From NCBI GenBank assembly GCA_964509545.1, contig CAZDXQ010000016.1, forward strand, positions 7,156 to 71,155: DNA of 64,000 bases. Reading direction: 5' to 3'. This DNA comes from JADJWR01 sp964509545 (GTDB lineage: Bacteria; Pseudomonadota; Gammaproteobacteria; Burkholderiales; Burkholderiaceae_F). The translations under genes and the position numbers were made by a program. The notes under the pieces were generated by a model. The model made no database searches and was not told where the DNA came from. It was given only the letters and a program-made list of their open reading frames with translations. Below are positions 7,565 to 17,098 of the stretch, in pieces; position 1 is the first letter of the stretch; every line of letters starts with the position of its first letter.

Positions 7565-9244
7565 TCACCGCCTCGTTACCCCCGATCTCTCAAAACGGAG
7601 GCTTCCGAGAACCCACGACAGTTCCCGCTCGTCCGCGCCATCCTTGGCGCGGACCGGAGCAAGCACCGTGATCGACCTTGCGCCTCGGGGAAACGCGACA
7701 CGCTCCGAAAAATCGCCCGCGCGCTTAACCTCAAAAGCACCTGCCAGGGCACCGTCACTGAATACCTGCACGACGAACATGCCGTCAGGATAAGACGTCA
7801 GATTCGGCAACCATCCACTCACTACGACTTCGTCCACCTCAGCATTTGGGACACGCAGCCCGAGCCGCGGTCGAATCCACGTCTGCATCTCCTCCTTGTA
7901 GTAACCACTAGCGCCCGATTCGTCGATCGAATCGTGCGTTACCACGCTTGGCGAGTTCTCTTTACAGAAGAGCACCTGGAGATTCTTGACCGCGTGCGGC
8001 GATAGACGGACTTTCATGTTGTGCACTGGATGCACAGCACCGTCAGTGCACAACCATGATTGGGCCTCCTTCATGCTCAACTGTCGGATCGCAGACACGC
8101 GCCACTCTGTCCGGAGCGAGTTCACATAGCCAGCTGCGACCGCTAAGCCAAGAATTCCGAGAATTACTGGCCTCTGATAGCGATTCAGCAGAAGCACAGT
8201 TCCGACTGCACCCGGCACTAGTAGAGGCACGTAACGAGGCGCCTCGGGTTGAAAGATTCCGGCCGAGACCCGCGAATACGTCACTCCAAGAATCAGGCAG
8301 GCGGTTAGCCCGATACAAAGCAATTCGAACATGGTTGCGGGCCACTCCCTGAGCGCCCTGAACGTGCAGCTAGCGGTAACTATGGCGACCGCGCCTCCTG
8401 CAAGCACTGAAAATATCGGCCATCGACCAACATCGAAAAAAGCATGGGCAATCATTCGCAGCGCATGCTCTGTGGCCAACGGAAGCACGAGTTCGCCCGT
8501 GCCGACACCGCTGCGCGGCGCGAGCAGTTGCGAAATGCCAAATACCGCCAACCCGACGCATACGCCAAGGATTACTACCGGCGAATACTGCCGCCCCTTC
8601 GTCAGCATCATGAGCGCGCCGCCCGTCAGCACAAGGCTGAAAATGCCAGCGCCATTGGATAACGTCGCCAGGAGAGCACATGCCATCGCCCAGGCCACGT
8701 GCTTTGGCTTTCCTTCGACAGCGAATCGGCGCGCCGCCGCAAATGCAGCCAGGCTTGCCGCGAGGAACGCAGCGAAGGCGAGCTGCATCGACCAGTACAA
8801 GTTCTCCCACTGCCGAGTGGTCAAGACGAGCAACGCAATTGCTCCGCCAGCGAACAGTCCTGCCCAGAGGTCGCCGAAGTCGACACGGCCGAGGACCAAT
8901 GCAAGTGCCACAAGAAGTAGCGGAACCTGCGCGTAGGACATCCACACCCACGGAAGATCCAGCTTCACCGTCCCTGCGATGAGCAGTTTCAGGAGAATGT
9001 AGGGATGGCCATTGTGCGCGGCCAGAATCTCACTGAAGGATGGAAACTCATTTCGCGCAAGAGCATCGAACAGGGCGTCGAAGGTCAGTTCGTCCTGAAA
9101 CGGTGTACCGAAGCCGGCTCGCGAAATCAGCAAGAGCAGGATCAGAGACAGTGCCATTGAGCCCCCGAGCGCCACGATTCGTAGGGTCACGGGCGTCTTC
9201 GCAAGAAGTTCAGCGCGCGCGGACATCAACTTTTCCAGGGGCAC
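7565..9244 (-). CDS. Polytopic membrane protein with C-terminal soluble domain, GT-C candidate
   Basis: A 559-residue protein of no family I can name. The first 390 residues hold about ten hydrophobic helices; the last 150 are hydrophilic and look like a beta-rich periplasmic domain. The first extracytoplasmic loop carries PFQDELTFDALFD and then HNGHPYILLKLL. An acidic pair in this loop is a GT-C glycosyltransferase feature. GT-C enzymes use polyprenyl-phosphate sugars, which the adjacent DprE1/DprE2/UbiA genes would supply, so an arabinosyltransferase is a reasonable guess but only inference. A start at the Met in MSARAEL (9226) is an alternative. Confidence 0.6.
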   Translation of the reverse strand: MPLEKLMSARAELLAKTPVTLRIVALGGSMALSLILLLLISRAGFGTPFQDELTFDALFDALARNEFPSFSEILAAHNGHPYILLKLLIAGTVKLDLPWVWMSYAQVPLLLVALALVLGRVDFGDLWAGLFAGGAIALLVLTTRQWENLYWSMQLAFAAFLAASLAAFAAARRFAVEGKPKHVAWAMACALLATLSNGAGIFSLVLTGGALMMLTKGRQYSPVVILGVCVGLAVFGISQLLAPRSGVGTGELVLPLATEHALRMIAHAFFDVGRWPIFSVLAGGAVAIVTASCTFRALREWPATMFELLCIGLTACLILGVTYSRVSAGIFQPEAPRYVPLLVPGAVGTVLLLNRYQRPVILGILGLAVAAGYVNSLRTEWRVSAIRQLSMKEAQSWLCTDGAVHPVHNMKVRLSPHAVKNLQVLFCKENSPSVVTHDSIDESGASGYYKEEMQTWIRPRLGLRVPNAEVDEVVVSGWLPNLTSYPDGMFVVQVFSDGALAGAFEVKRAGDFSERVAFPRGARSITVLAPVRAKDGADERELSWVLGSLRFERSGVTRR

Positions 9245-9402
9245 GGCCGATGGCCGAGCCGCCGCTGCTTGCAGCGCCGATCGGGACTAAGTACAGACAT
9301 GCAGGCATCCATGCTTTCGGCGCGGCCAGCTTGAGTAAAGAGCGCGCATCGTCCTTTGCCGAAAACCCGCGATCGCGGGTCGCCGTTCACCGCCTCGAAA
9401 TG

Positions 9403-10191
9403 CTAGACGGCCGACTTTTCTGCGATGACGAATTGCGCCCAGGACGTCCAGGACCAGTATGCGAATTGCACCGCGTACTCGTCCTCCTTGTTATCGCGAA
9501 AGTGTGCAAGCAGCTCCTCTTCCAGGAACGGATTGCGGACGACGCCTTGCTGTTCAACAGTCAGGCCGAGCTCCCCAAGCCAGCGGACGACGTCTTCACG
9601 CGGTGGGATCCGCAGATGCGTCGAATCGTCAAAGAAGGAAGAGATGATCAGGCGCACTCCCGCTCGCTCGAGCGTCTCACGACTCGGCAAAGATTGCGAT
9701 AAGGGAGTTGGCCACTCGACATATAGACGCCCTCCATCCTTCAGCCGGCTGGCGGCCCACTCCACAAAACCCTGCGGTTCATGGATATGTTCGATGAAGT
9801 GTGACGACATGATTGCAGCAAACATCATCCCATCGAAGCCGGGCCGAGACTCCTCCCAATTGCCGAGCTCGAAGCGCGCGTATCGGTCAAAGTGCGCTCC
9901 CTTTTCAAGGGACACCGCATAGAGTTCCAGATCACTCCTTTGCGGCGCGGGCCAGGTCTTGATCATCGCCAGTGATCCATCGCCGGCGCCCATGTCCAAC
10001 ACCTGGGCATGTCTGGGCAGACTCTTGAGAAACAGCGTGCGCGGATGGGACGAATGCATGAATTCGACGGCACTCGTCTTGCTCATCACTGGCCGCCGGT
10101 CACGGAAGAACCAGTCAGCGACTTCCCTGACAGTGATGCTCGTCACTTCGTTCATATCCCAACCCGATCCGTTGTCTTCTTGCTTTCGCAT
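9403..10191 (-). CDS. Class I SAM-dependent methyltransferase
   Basis: A 262-residue protein with the SAM-binding motif VLDMGAGDGSLAMI (about residues 65-78), followed by SSHFIEHIHEPQGFVEWAASRLKDGGRLYVEWP, which is typical of Methyltransf_11/23 proteins in glycan loci (only short pieces are informative). It may methylate a sugar of the polymer. It sits between two glycosyltransferase-type genes, separated by 158 bp downstream and 300 bp upstream, so it may form its own transcription unit. An internal ATG (MNEVTSI, 12 codons in) is an alternative start. Confidence 0.75.
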   Translation of the reverse strand: MRKQEDNGSGWDMNEVTSITVREVADWFFRDRRPVMSKTSAVEFMHSSHPRTLFLKSLPRHAQVLDMGAGDGSLAMIKTWPAPQRSDLELYAVSLEKGAHFDRYARFELGNWEESRPGFDGMMFAAIMSSHFIEHIHEPQGFVEWAASRLKDGGRLYVEWPTPLSQSLPSRETLERAGVRLIISSFFDDSTHLRIPPREDVVRWLGELGLTVEQQGVVRNPFLEEELLAHFRDNKEDEYAVQFAYWSWTSWAQFVIAEKSAV

Positions 10192-10491
10192 TTCCGGCGC
10201 CTACGCTGGCGCAGTCGCCAATCTGATGCTTGACCGTCCACGCATCGAATTCTGTTGGCAAGTGTCTCTATCCACATTCAGCACAAACATTTCGGCATGC
10301 AGCCGTCAGTCACGCGAGCGAACCGTCGAGCTACCGCCCTACCGTACTCACGTGCGAAACGCCGTCGATGCCAACCTCATCGCGTCAATGCACAAAGCGG
10401 CGTTGAGTTGCTCATTGGGAACCCTGTTCTCTTCGGAACCAAGGCCAGTCGAAAAAATTTGCCGACTGCCACCTGTGCTCGCACCCCGCCG
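10192..10491. other. Intergenic stretch, nothing recognised
   Basis: Exactly 300 bp between the GT9 gene and the methyltransferase gene. It has noticeably lower GC than the flanking operons and no credible ORF. No terminator, tRNA or strong repeat was found. A promoter for the methyltransferase may lie here. Confidence 0.35.
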
Positions 10492-11517
10492 TCAAGCTTT
10501 CGCCCTCGCTCGACGCTCACCAGTTTCAGCCAAGAAGTGCGCCGCCTGAATAAGGCGATCCGCGGTGATCGAGCTGTTGTCTGCATGCTTGCTGTAAGAA
10601 CAGTAGTCAGGCGATGTCGACGTGACCTTGGCGAGTAGGCCGAAGCCGTCAATCTCCGCCGCCGATGTCGGCGCAAAGAAAGCTACCGACTTCACACCCT
10701 GGGCAATGCCTAGATGCATGGCGAGACTATCGCTTGTGATCAACAAATCGAGGCGCCCGATCAATGCGGCCATCCGCAAGACGGAATCATTGGTGTTCGG
10801 CACCAGAAGCGGCAGTCGCGAACGCGTCGCCGCGATTTCCAAATTGCGGTCGCGGTCGTTGCCGGCGCCGAAGAGCACTACGGCACATCCTTGGCCAAAC
10901 GGTCCATGACCGGCCAGCAATGCGTCGATAAGCCTGATCAGTTCCGGCAGGCGCAACTCCTTCGACGGCCAGCGCCCACCGGCGAAGGGATTGATCCCAA
11001 TGAGTGACTGATACGGTCGGAACGAAGTGGCCGCCCACTCGTTCAGGTGCGGATTGCCGTAGAAGACTGGCTCTACGCTCGCTACCCCAAAGAGATCGCA
11101 ATGGATCTCGGCGTGCCCTCTCGTGTTGAGCTTCTTGAGTTCATCCGCACGAGCCTTGCCAAATCGCGACAGCAGGCCCATATCGAACCAGCCCGCAGCA
11201 TCGTCCGTGTAGGTCGGCCGCCCATTCCGCAACAGCGCGCCGGTTATCTCGCTCGTCTTTAGCTGTGCGACGTCGTCGAGGACATCCAACTCGTCGTCAA
11301 GCGAAAAGATGCGGTCGAACGAAAAAACACGCGCCTCGGCAAACGACGTCCAGATGTCATCGATCCACGGATTGAAGCGCAGAAGCGGCACCGATTCCGG
11401 TGCTGTCAGCCAAGACAATCGCAGGCCTTCGCCAAATCTCCTGCGCAGCGCTCTGGCGAAGTAGGATGTCCGCACGACGTCGCCGAGCGCTCCGTGCTTG
11501 ACGATCAGAATCCTCAC
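10492..11517 (-). CDS. Glycosyltransferase family 9 (heptosyltransferase-like)
   Basis: A 341-residue protein opening with MRILIVKHGALGDVVRTSYF, the N-terminal signature of GT9 ADP-heptose:LPS heptosyltransferases. The C-terminal half has INPFAGGRWPSKELRLPEL and TSDSLAMHLGIAQGVKSVAFF, which correspond to the nucleotide-sugar-binding region of the family. The ATG overlaps the stop of the large glycosyltransferase gene as ATGA, so coupling is likely. It could add heptose or a related sugar to the core or polymer. The exact acceptor is unknown. Confidence 0.85.
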   Translation of the reverse strand: MRILIVKHGALGDVVRTSYFARALRRRFGEGLRLSWLTAPESVPLLRFNPWIDDIWTSFAEARVFSFDRIFSLDDELDVLDDVAQLKTSEITGALLRNGRPTYTDDAAGWFDMGLLSRFGKARADELKKLNTRGHAEIHCDLFGVASVEPVFYGNPHLNEWAATSFRPYQSLIGINPFAGGRWPSKELRLPELIRLIDALLAGHGPFGQGCAVVLFGAGNDRDRNLEIAATRSRLPLLVPNTNDSVLRMAALIGRLDLLITSDSLAMHLGIAQGVKSVAFFAPTSAAEIDGFGLLAKVTSTSPDYCSYSKHADNSSITADRLIQAAHFLAETGERRARAKA

Positions 11518-14500
11518 AGCGTCGCCACCTCCGCGCCAGTCTCGATCCTTGTCGTTGCCGCCGTCCGAACCGCTGGCAGCATGTCCTGCATCAGGCAGCG
11601 ACGCATTGCCGCCAGAGAGAAATTCTCCTGGGCGAACTCAGTCTGCCGCCGCCGCTGCGCTCTCCACGCATCGTCGTCGGAAAGCAGCCGCAGCACCGCG
11701 GCCGCGAACCTTTCGGCGTCGTCATGCACCGGTATCGTTCCGGACAATTGCTCCATACCCTGCGCGCCGATAGACGTGGTGACCACCGGCACGCCGAAAC
11801 GCATCGCCTCGACAACCTTTCCCTTCATTCCTGCGCCGTAGCGAAGCGGCGCGACGACGACACGAGCGCGGGCATAGTGCCCGGCCAGTTGCTCATCGGT
11901 GACATAGCCTGACACGAGGACATTCTCATCTGCCGCCAGCGCCTTCACGTTCTCAGTCGGATTGGAACCGACGAGCCAAAGGCGCACAGAAGGATCCTCG
12001 GCCCGAATCAGCGGCCATGCGTTCTCGGTGAACCAGACCGCCGCATCTTCGTTCGGTGGATGGCCAAAGCCGGCGACGAAGAGCAGATCCCGCCGCGACG
12101 CAAGATTGGTCTCCTCAACTGGCGCGAAGTCTCGGAAGCCGAACACCGGAATCGTTCTGACGACCTTATCCGGCCGGAGCCCGCGCACGTAGGACGACTC
12201 GCCGTCGGCCGGATAGTAGATCACGTCGGCCAAGGACCAGAGTCGGCGCTCAAGTTCCTCCATCCGTGCCGCCTCGGCATCGGCTACCTTCGAAATACCG
12301 ACGACCTTCGCCTGTTCTCGAATCCGAAGATGGTGGATGTCGTGCCCGTAGTAAAAGATCTTGGCATTGCTGTTGGCCCGAAGAGCATCGATGAAGTTCG
12401 CTGCGACGTAAGGCCTGCTCAGCAGCGCGTAATCGATGTATTGGCCGTGCTCTGCAATCCATGTATCGAATGCGTTCGAGTATTCCGTCCCGTAGAAGAC
12501 CTCCACGCCCATCGCTTGCAGAGCGCCCGCGTACTGGGGATCACGCCAAAGGTTCTCCGGCCAAAACTTGACCTGGTAGCCCATTTCGACCAACAGCTCG
12601 ATCCACTGGTACATCGTTCTCGAGCCTGCGTCGCGATCCGGTTGTGGCACATAGTGGTCGACCACAAGAACGCATCGCTTGTTGCGCGACCGCTCGCGAG
12701 CAAGAAACACGTGCTCGGCATTCGGGAAATGGAAGACCTTCAGCGTCTCCTGCCAGCGCCGCAGGAACTTCTTCTGGTTCTCGACCTGGTAGGCCTTGAT
12801 GCCTGTCGTCTCGTCCGTACCGTGACTGACGCCCTCGAAGTGAATCACGACTGATCGCGGCTGGTAGACGACCTTCAGGCCGCGCTCGCGGATTCGAAAC
12901 GCCAGGTCCGTGTCCTCGCAATACGCCGGAACGTATAACTCATCGAAACCGCCAAGGTCGCGGAGCAGACTCGTGCGGACAAGAATCGATGCCGCCGAGC
13001 AATAGTCGGTCTCGCGCGCAAAGTTGAACATCGAACGCTCCGGGTCCTGAAGTCGGCCGAAGTTCCAGGCCGATGCATCGGCCCAGACGATCCCACCCGC
13101 CTCCTGGAGCCGACCATCCGGAAAGACCAGCTTCGATCCCGCCAGTCCGCAGTCCGGCCACCGCTCGAACGTCCCGACCAGCGCATCGAGCCAGCCCGCC
13201 GTGACTTCGGTGTCGTTGTTGAGGAAGTGGACAAACTCACCCGAGGCAAGCTGAACGGCACGATTGCAGGAACGCAGAAATCCCAGATTTTTCGCGTTGA
13301 CCTCGTAGCGCAGGCCGGGGACGCCGGCCAGCCGGCCTATCTCGGCGTCTCCCGATGCGTCCTCCACGACGATGATCTCGACGGCCACGCTCGGCATATT
13401 GCGGGCAATCGATCTGAGGCAGGTCAGCGTTACGGCGAGCTTCCCATACGTGGGAATGATGATGGTCACTCGGGGCCTTTCGGCCACCGGAAACGCCAGT
13501 TCAGCCAGAACTCTGTCGACCTCGCCGGCTTCTTCGATCATTTCTGCCAGCGGCGCCTGCTGGCGATACTGCTGCGCAAGCTTCCACTGCTCGTAGCCGA
13601 CCAGACCGGAAAACAGCGGCCCGCCGACGCGATAGGCGAGGCGTGCCATTTGCTGCTTGCGCCGATGGGACAGAGGCAGCTTCAGGTACACCTTCAACGC
13701 AATGCGCTGCACCTCGGGCCGCAGCCCGCCCATGACGAGGCGCCACTCGCCTCGCAGAAGCCGTCCGGCAACACGAAGCGGCCGAGTCAGCCGCCACGAC
13801 CGCGACCATATGATCCTGTGCAACTCCGCTTCTCGTTCCGCGAGTCGCTGCTGTGTCTGCAGCAACGATCGCTCGACACGCACCCTCTCGTCAGCCTTCA
13901 CCGCTGCGTCACGTTGCGCTGCCTCGAGACCTCGTCTTGTTTCCTCGAGGTTCTTCCTCGTTTCCTCGAGCATCGCGGCCGCGGCCCGGCACTCGGCCTG
14001 CGTTGCCTCGATTGTCGCTCGAGCTTGCGACAGTTCCCTCTCCAGGCTCCTTGCCCAGGTTGCGGCTTCGTCTTGATCGGAGATTGCCTTTGCCAGTTTT
14101 TCGCGGGTCTGCATCAACTCGACGTCAAGCGCCTTGGCCCACCCAACCGTCGTTACATGTCGCTTGACCGGATCATCGACCTCGGAGAGCGCGAACGAAG
14201 GCTGAAGTTCCGGAAGCAACGAGTCTTGCGCTGCGCACACCGCGACGAAGTAGACGGCGCCACCGAGAAGCGCCGTTCGCGGCGCCCACGAATCGCCGCG
14301 ATCCGCAAACGCGCTGTACTGCGGCGCATGCTGGCCATCCGGCAAGAGCGCCGAACCCGTCACCATGCGCTGCGTCACATAACGGATTGCCGGGAAACTT
14401 CTGCGCAGCAGGCGATCGAGTTCGTCGAAGTCGAGCTCCCGAACATGAAATTCGTTGGCCGCTTCGCGCATCTGTCCGTAAACGGGACGGTTTGGCGACG

Positions 14501-14909
14501 AGAGCACAAGCAAGCCTTCGGGAGCGAGTACGCGACGAATCTCCGCCAGCATCACGTCCTGCTCCCGCAGGTGCTCGATCGTTTCGAACGACACGACCCG
14601 CTCGACACTGCCGCTCGCCAGCGGGATCGCGCATGCGCTTCCCCACGCAAAGCGCAGATTCTGCTGTCGCGAGTAGCGCTCCGTCGCGTGCGCTACGGCC
14701 GCGGCGTCGATGTCGACCCCGACAACATGGCGCGCCTCCTGCGCAAGCATGAATGACCCATACCCCTCGCCACAGGCAATGTCGAGCACGGACTTGCCAT
14801 GGCAAAGCGGTGTCGCCCAGGCATAGCGGTGCAGGTGCTCAAGACGGATTTCTCCTCCGAGCTCGGGCACGTAGCGCTCGCCGGTGAACTGCATGCCGGC
14901 GCTACCCAT
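11514..14909 (-). CDS. Three-domain methyltransferase-GT2-GT4 glycan enzyme
   Basis: A protein of 1131 residues. Residues 1-250 are a class I methyltransferase (MQFTGERYVPE start, VLDIACGEGYG). Residues 265-365 form a long, charged coiled coil. From about 477 comes a GT2 domain (RVTIIIPTYGKLAV, LNNDTEVTAGW). From about 743 comes a GT-B/GT4 domain ending in GAGMKGKVVEAM and PVVTTSIGAQGMEQL. A similar architecture is known in multifunctional S-layer and O-polysaccharide rhamnosyltransferases. With dTDP-rhamnose genes and an ABC exporter in the same operon, it probably builds and methyl-caps a rhamnose-containing chain (inference). MQF at 14894 is the alternative start. Confidence 0.85.
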   Translation of the reverse strand: MGSAGMQFTGERYVPELGGEIRLEHLHRYAWATPLCHGKSVLDIACGEGYGSFMLAQEARHVVGVDIDAAAVAHATERYSRQQNLRFAWGSACAIPLASGSVERVVSFETIEHLREQDVMLAEIRRVLAPEGLLVLSSPNRPVYGQMREAANEFHVRELDFDELDRLLRRSFPAIRYVTQRMVTGSALLPDGQHAPQYSAFADRGDSWAPRTALLGGAVYFVAVCAAQDSLLPELQPSFALSEVDDPVKRHVTTVGWAKALDVELMQTREKLAKAISDQDEAATWARSLERELSQARATIEATQAECRAAAAMLEETRKNLEETRRGLEAAQRDAAVKADERVRVERSLLQTQQRLAEREAELHRIIWSRSWRLTRPLRVAGRLLRGEWRLVMGGLRPEVQRIALKVYLKLPLSHRRKQQMARLAYRVGGPLFSGLVGYEQWKLAQQYRQQAPLAEMIEEAGEVDRVLAELAFPVAERPRVTIIIPTYGKLAVTLTCLRSIARNMPSVAVEIIVVEDASGDAEIGRLAGVPGLRYEVNAKNLGFLRSCNRAVQLASGEFVHFLNNDTEVTAGWLDALVGTFERWPDCGLAGSKLVFPDGRLQEAGGIVWADASAWNFGRLQDPERSMFNFARETDYCSAASILVRTSLLRDLGGFDELYVPAYCEDTDLAFRIRERGLKVVYQPRSVVIHFEGVSHGTDETTGIKAYQVENQKKFLRRWQETLKVFHFPNAEHVFLARERSRNKRCVLVVDHYVPQPDRDAGSRTMYQWIELLVEMGYQVKFWPENLWRDPQYAGALQAMGVEVFYGTEYSNAFDTWIAEHGQYIDYALLSRPYVAANFIDALRANSNAKIFYYGHDIHHLRIREQAKVVGISKVADAEAARMEELERRLWSLADVIYYPADGESSYVRGLRPDKVVRTIPVFGFRDFAPVEETNLASRRDLLFVAGFGHPPNEDAAVWFTENAWPLIRAEDPSVRLWLVGSNPTENVKALAADENVLVSGYVTDEQLAGHYARARVVVAPLRYGAGMKGKVVEAMRFGVPVVTTSIGAQGMEQLSGTIPVHDDAERFAAAVLRLLSDDDAWRAQRRRQTEFAQENFSLAAMRRCLMQDMLPAVRTAATTRIETGAEVATL

Positions 14910-16287
14910 TGGCGAGTCCCACGCTGATGTCCAGCATCGGGATACCTATTAGGCCATGCCGCAGCGTCGCGTCGTTCGAGCGGAATGACAACGCATCATG
15001 AATCCAATGCTGCTGAGTATGGTCGTTCTGGGAACCACTCGCTACGGCAACATCGACCGTGTATTCGCCTGAAGGCATCAACGGCATGCGGAAGCGGAAA
15101 CGCGCGACCATACGCTCCCCGGCAGAGGCGCGCGGCGGGCTGCCCAGATACATGAGATACGAGTTGTCTCCGAAAAGGCGCTGGCCCAGCCTGTCCTTGA
15201 CGTAAAAGCCAAAGATGACGTCCTGCACATCCGCGAAAGCGCGCGCCGAGATCTCGAGTACAACGACCTCCCCTTCGAGCACATGCGCCGACGGGTCACC
15301 CGTATCGGCCCGAAGGCGCACATCGTCTATTTCGATCTTTCGCTCGCCAAATGCTGCGGCGACACGCTCCGGATCGAACTCGAAGACGGGCATCGCCGTG
15401 CGGCCTGGAAATCCGACAATGGCTTGCGACCGTACGTCGACCTCGGTCGCGAGTGAGGGGCACGCCCTGCCACCACGCGAGTTGGTCGCACTCACGGTGA
15501 CGCGCGCACCCGCGGCGGCCCGGTCTTGTGCGTGTTGCTCCGCCAGATAGCTCTCCACGACCTGTTTCGACGGTCCGTCCATCATCACCCGCCCCTGCTC
15601 GAGCCAGATTGCACGAGAGCAGAGATTGATCACCGCGGACAGGTCGTGACTGACGAAAAGCAGCGTGCCGCGGCTCTGGAAATCACGAAGATAACGAGCG
15701 CATTTCTGCGAGAAGCGCACATCCCCAACCGACAGCGCCTCATCGATCACCAGGACGTCCGCGTCGACATGGGCGGCGACAGCAAAGGCCAGGCGGACGT
15801 ACATGCCGCTCGAATACGTCTTTACCGGCTGTTTGATGAAGTCACCGAGATCCGAGAACGCCACGATTGAATCAAAGCGCCGCGCCAGCTCCTGCTCCGC
15901 GATGCCGTAGAGCAGCCCGCTCAGGCGGATGTTTTCCTCGCCCGTGAACTCGGGGTTGAAGCCCGCGCCGAGCTCGAGCAACGCTGCAACCCTGCCGTGC
16001 CGCGAAACGCTGCCCGTCGTGGGCGTCAAGGTGCCACAGATCAGCTGCAGGAGCGTTGACTTGCCCGAGCCGTTCCGGCCGATGATCCCGAGTGTTTCCC
16101 CTTCCGCGACATCAAAGGAGATGGGATGCAGGGCCCAGAACTCTCTCGCATACTGCCCCGGCGCGAATCCACAGAAGCGGCGAAGCCTCCCAAGGACCAT
16201 TTTGCGCAGCCGATCGACCGGCCGGGCGTAGACGTCGTAACGCTTTGAGAGATCGTCGGCGCGAATCGCGACCGGCCTAGAGGACAT
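14902..16287 (-). CDS. wzt: Polysaccharide ABC exporter ATPase with C-terminal extension (Wzt-type)
   Basis: A 461-residue protein. The ATPase domain (about 1-250) shows Walker A GRNGSGKST, the signature YSSGMYVRLAFAV, Walker B VLVIDEALSVGD and the switch histidine in VSHDLS. The C-terminal 180 residues resemble the Wzt carbohydrate-binding domain, which in E. coli O8/O9a recognises the capped non-reducing end of the polymer before export. The adjoining methyltransferase domain is a possible source of such a cap. The ATG at 16287 overlaps the permease gene by 11 bp. The longer frame adds about 22 unlikely residues. Confidence 0.9.
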   Translation of the reverse strand: MSSRPVAIRADDLSKRYDVYARPVDRLRKMVLGRLRRFCGFAPGQYAREFWALHPISFDVAEGETLGIIGRNGSGKSTLLQLICGTLTPTTGSVSRHGRVAALLELGAGFNPEFTGEENIRLSGLLYGIAEQELARRFDSIVAFSDLGDFIKQPVKTYSSGMYVRLAFAVAAHVDADVLVIDEALSVGDVRFSQKCARYLRDFQSRGTLLFVSHDLSAVINLCSRAIWLEQGRVMMDGPSKQVVESYLAEQHAQDRAAAGARVTVSATNSRGGRACPSLATEVDVRSQAIVGFPGRTAMPVFEFDPERVAAAFGERKIEIDDVRLRADTGDPSAHVLEGEVVVLEISARAFADVQDVIFGFYVKDRLGQRLFGDNSYLMYLGSPPRASAGERMVARFRFRMPLMPSGEYTVDVAVASGSQNDHTQQHWIHDALSFRSNDATLRHGLIGIPMLDISVGLANG

Positions 16288-17098
16288 CGGCAAACCCTGG
16301 TCGCGTGCGCTGGAACCACCAGAAGGCAAACCAGGCAAACACGGACGCACCAACTGTGTAAAGACCCAACCCGATCCAGTCGGGCCAGCGGCCCCAAATC
16401 AATGCTTCGCGCGACTGCTCGATGATGAACGTCAGCGGGTTCAACAGCAGCAGCTTGCGGTATGGCTCCGCGAGCATCGTTGCCGGATAGAAAACGGGCG
16501 CCAGAAACATCAGCGCCATCGTCAGGATGCCGACAGCCTGCTGCAGATCGCGAATGAAGACGCCCAGCGACGCCAGCAGCCAGACAACGCCGACGACCGC
16601 GGGAATGAACGACAGCAGGACGAAGGGAAAGGCGACGACAGTAACGGGCAGCGGCCCGCGAACCAGCAGCAGCGCGAGCAACAAGGCCAGCGTCGAGACA
16701 AGAGCATGAAAGAGCGCCGTTCCGACGACAACCCACGACAGGGTCTCTAGCGGAAACACGACTTTCTTCACGTAATTGGGATTGCTGACAACGAGCTGAG
16801 GCGCCCGATTGGCACATTCGGCAAAGAAGCCGTGGATGATCATGCCCACGAACAGAATGACTGCAAACTCGGCCTGCCCTTCGTTCGGAAGACCCCAGCG
16901 CGCCTTGAACACGTGGCCAAAGACGAATGTATAGACCAGCAAGAGCAGCAATGGGTTGAAGAAAGACCAGAAGACGCCCAGCATCGCTCCGCGGTACCGG
17001 CCAATCACTTCGCGCCTGGTCATTTGCCGCACCAGGGCGAAGTGACGAGCCAGCGCCGCCCAAGGCGAAAGGATCCAGAGCCGGTATTCCGCGCTCAC
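16277..17098 (-). CDS. wzm: Polysaccharide ABC exporter permease (Wzm-type)
   Basis: A 273-residue membrane protein with six predicted helices and the ABC-2 pattern. The N-terminal region has MTRREVIGRYRGAMLGVFWSF, and the C terminus has FLAPVFYPATMLAEPYRKLL and NPLTFIIEQSREALIWG. It forms the channel for lipid-linked polysaccharide across the inner membrane, with the neighbouring ATPase. The GTG at 17098 overlaps the rfbD stop as GTGA and places the first residues as in homologues; the open frame upstream is rfbD shadow. Confidence 0.9.
   Translation of the reverse strand: MSAEYRLWILSPWAALARHFALVRQMTRREVIGRYRGAMLGVFWSFFNPLLLLLVYTFVFGHVFKARWGLPNEGQAEFAVILFVGMIIHGFFAECANRAPQLVVSNPNYVKKVVFPLETLSWVVVGTALFHALVSTLALLLALLLVRGPLPVTVVAFPFVLLSFIPAVVGVVWLLASLGVFIRDLQQAVGILTMALMFLAPVFYPATMLAEPYRKLLLLNPLTFIIEQSREALIWGRWPDWIGLGLYTVGASVFAWFAFWWFQRTRPGFADVL

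Noticed and set aside
13227..14756. A 509-codon plus-strand frame
   Set aside because: It is antisense to the methyltransferase and GT2 domains and has no recognisable motif.
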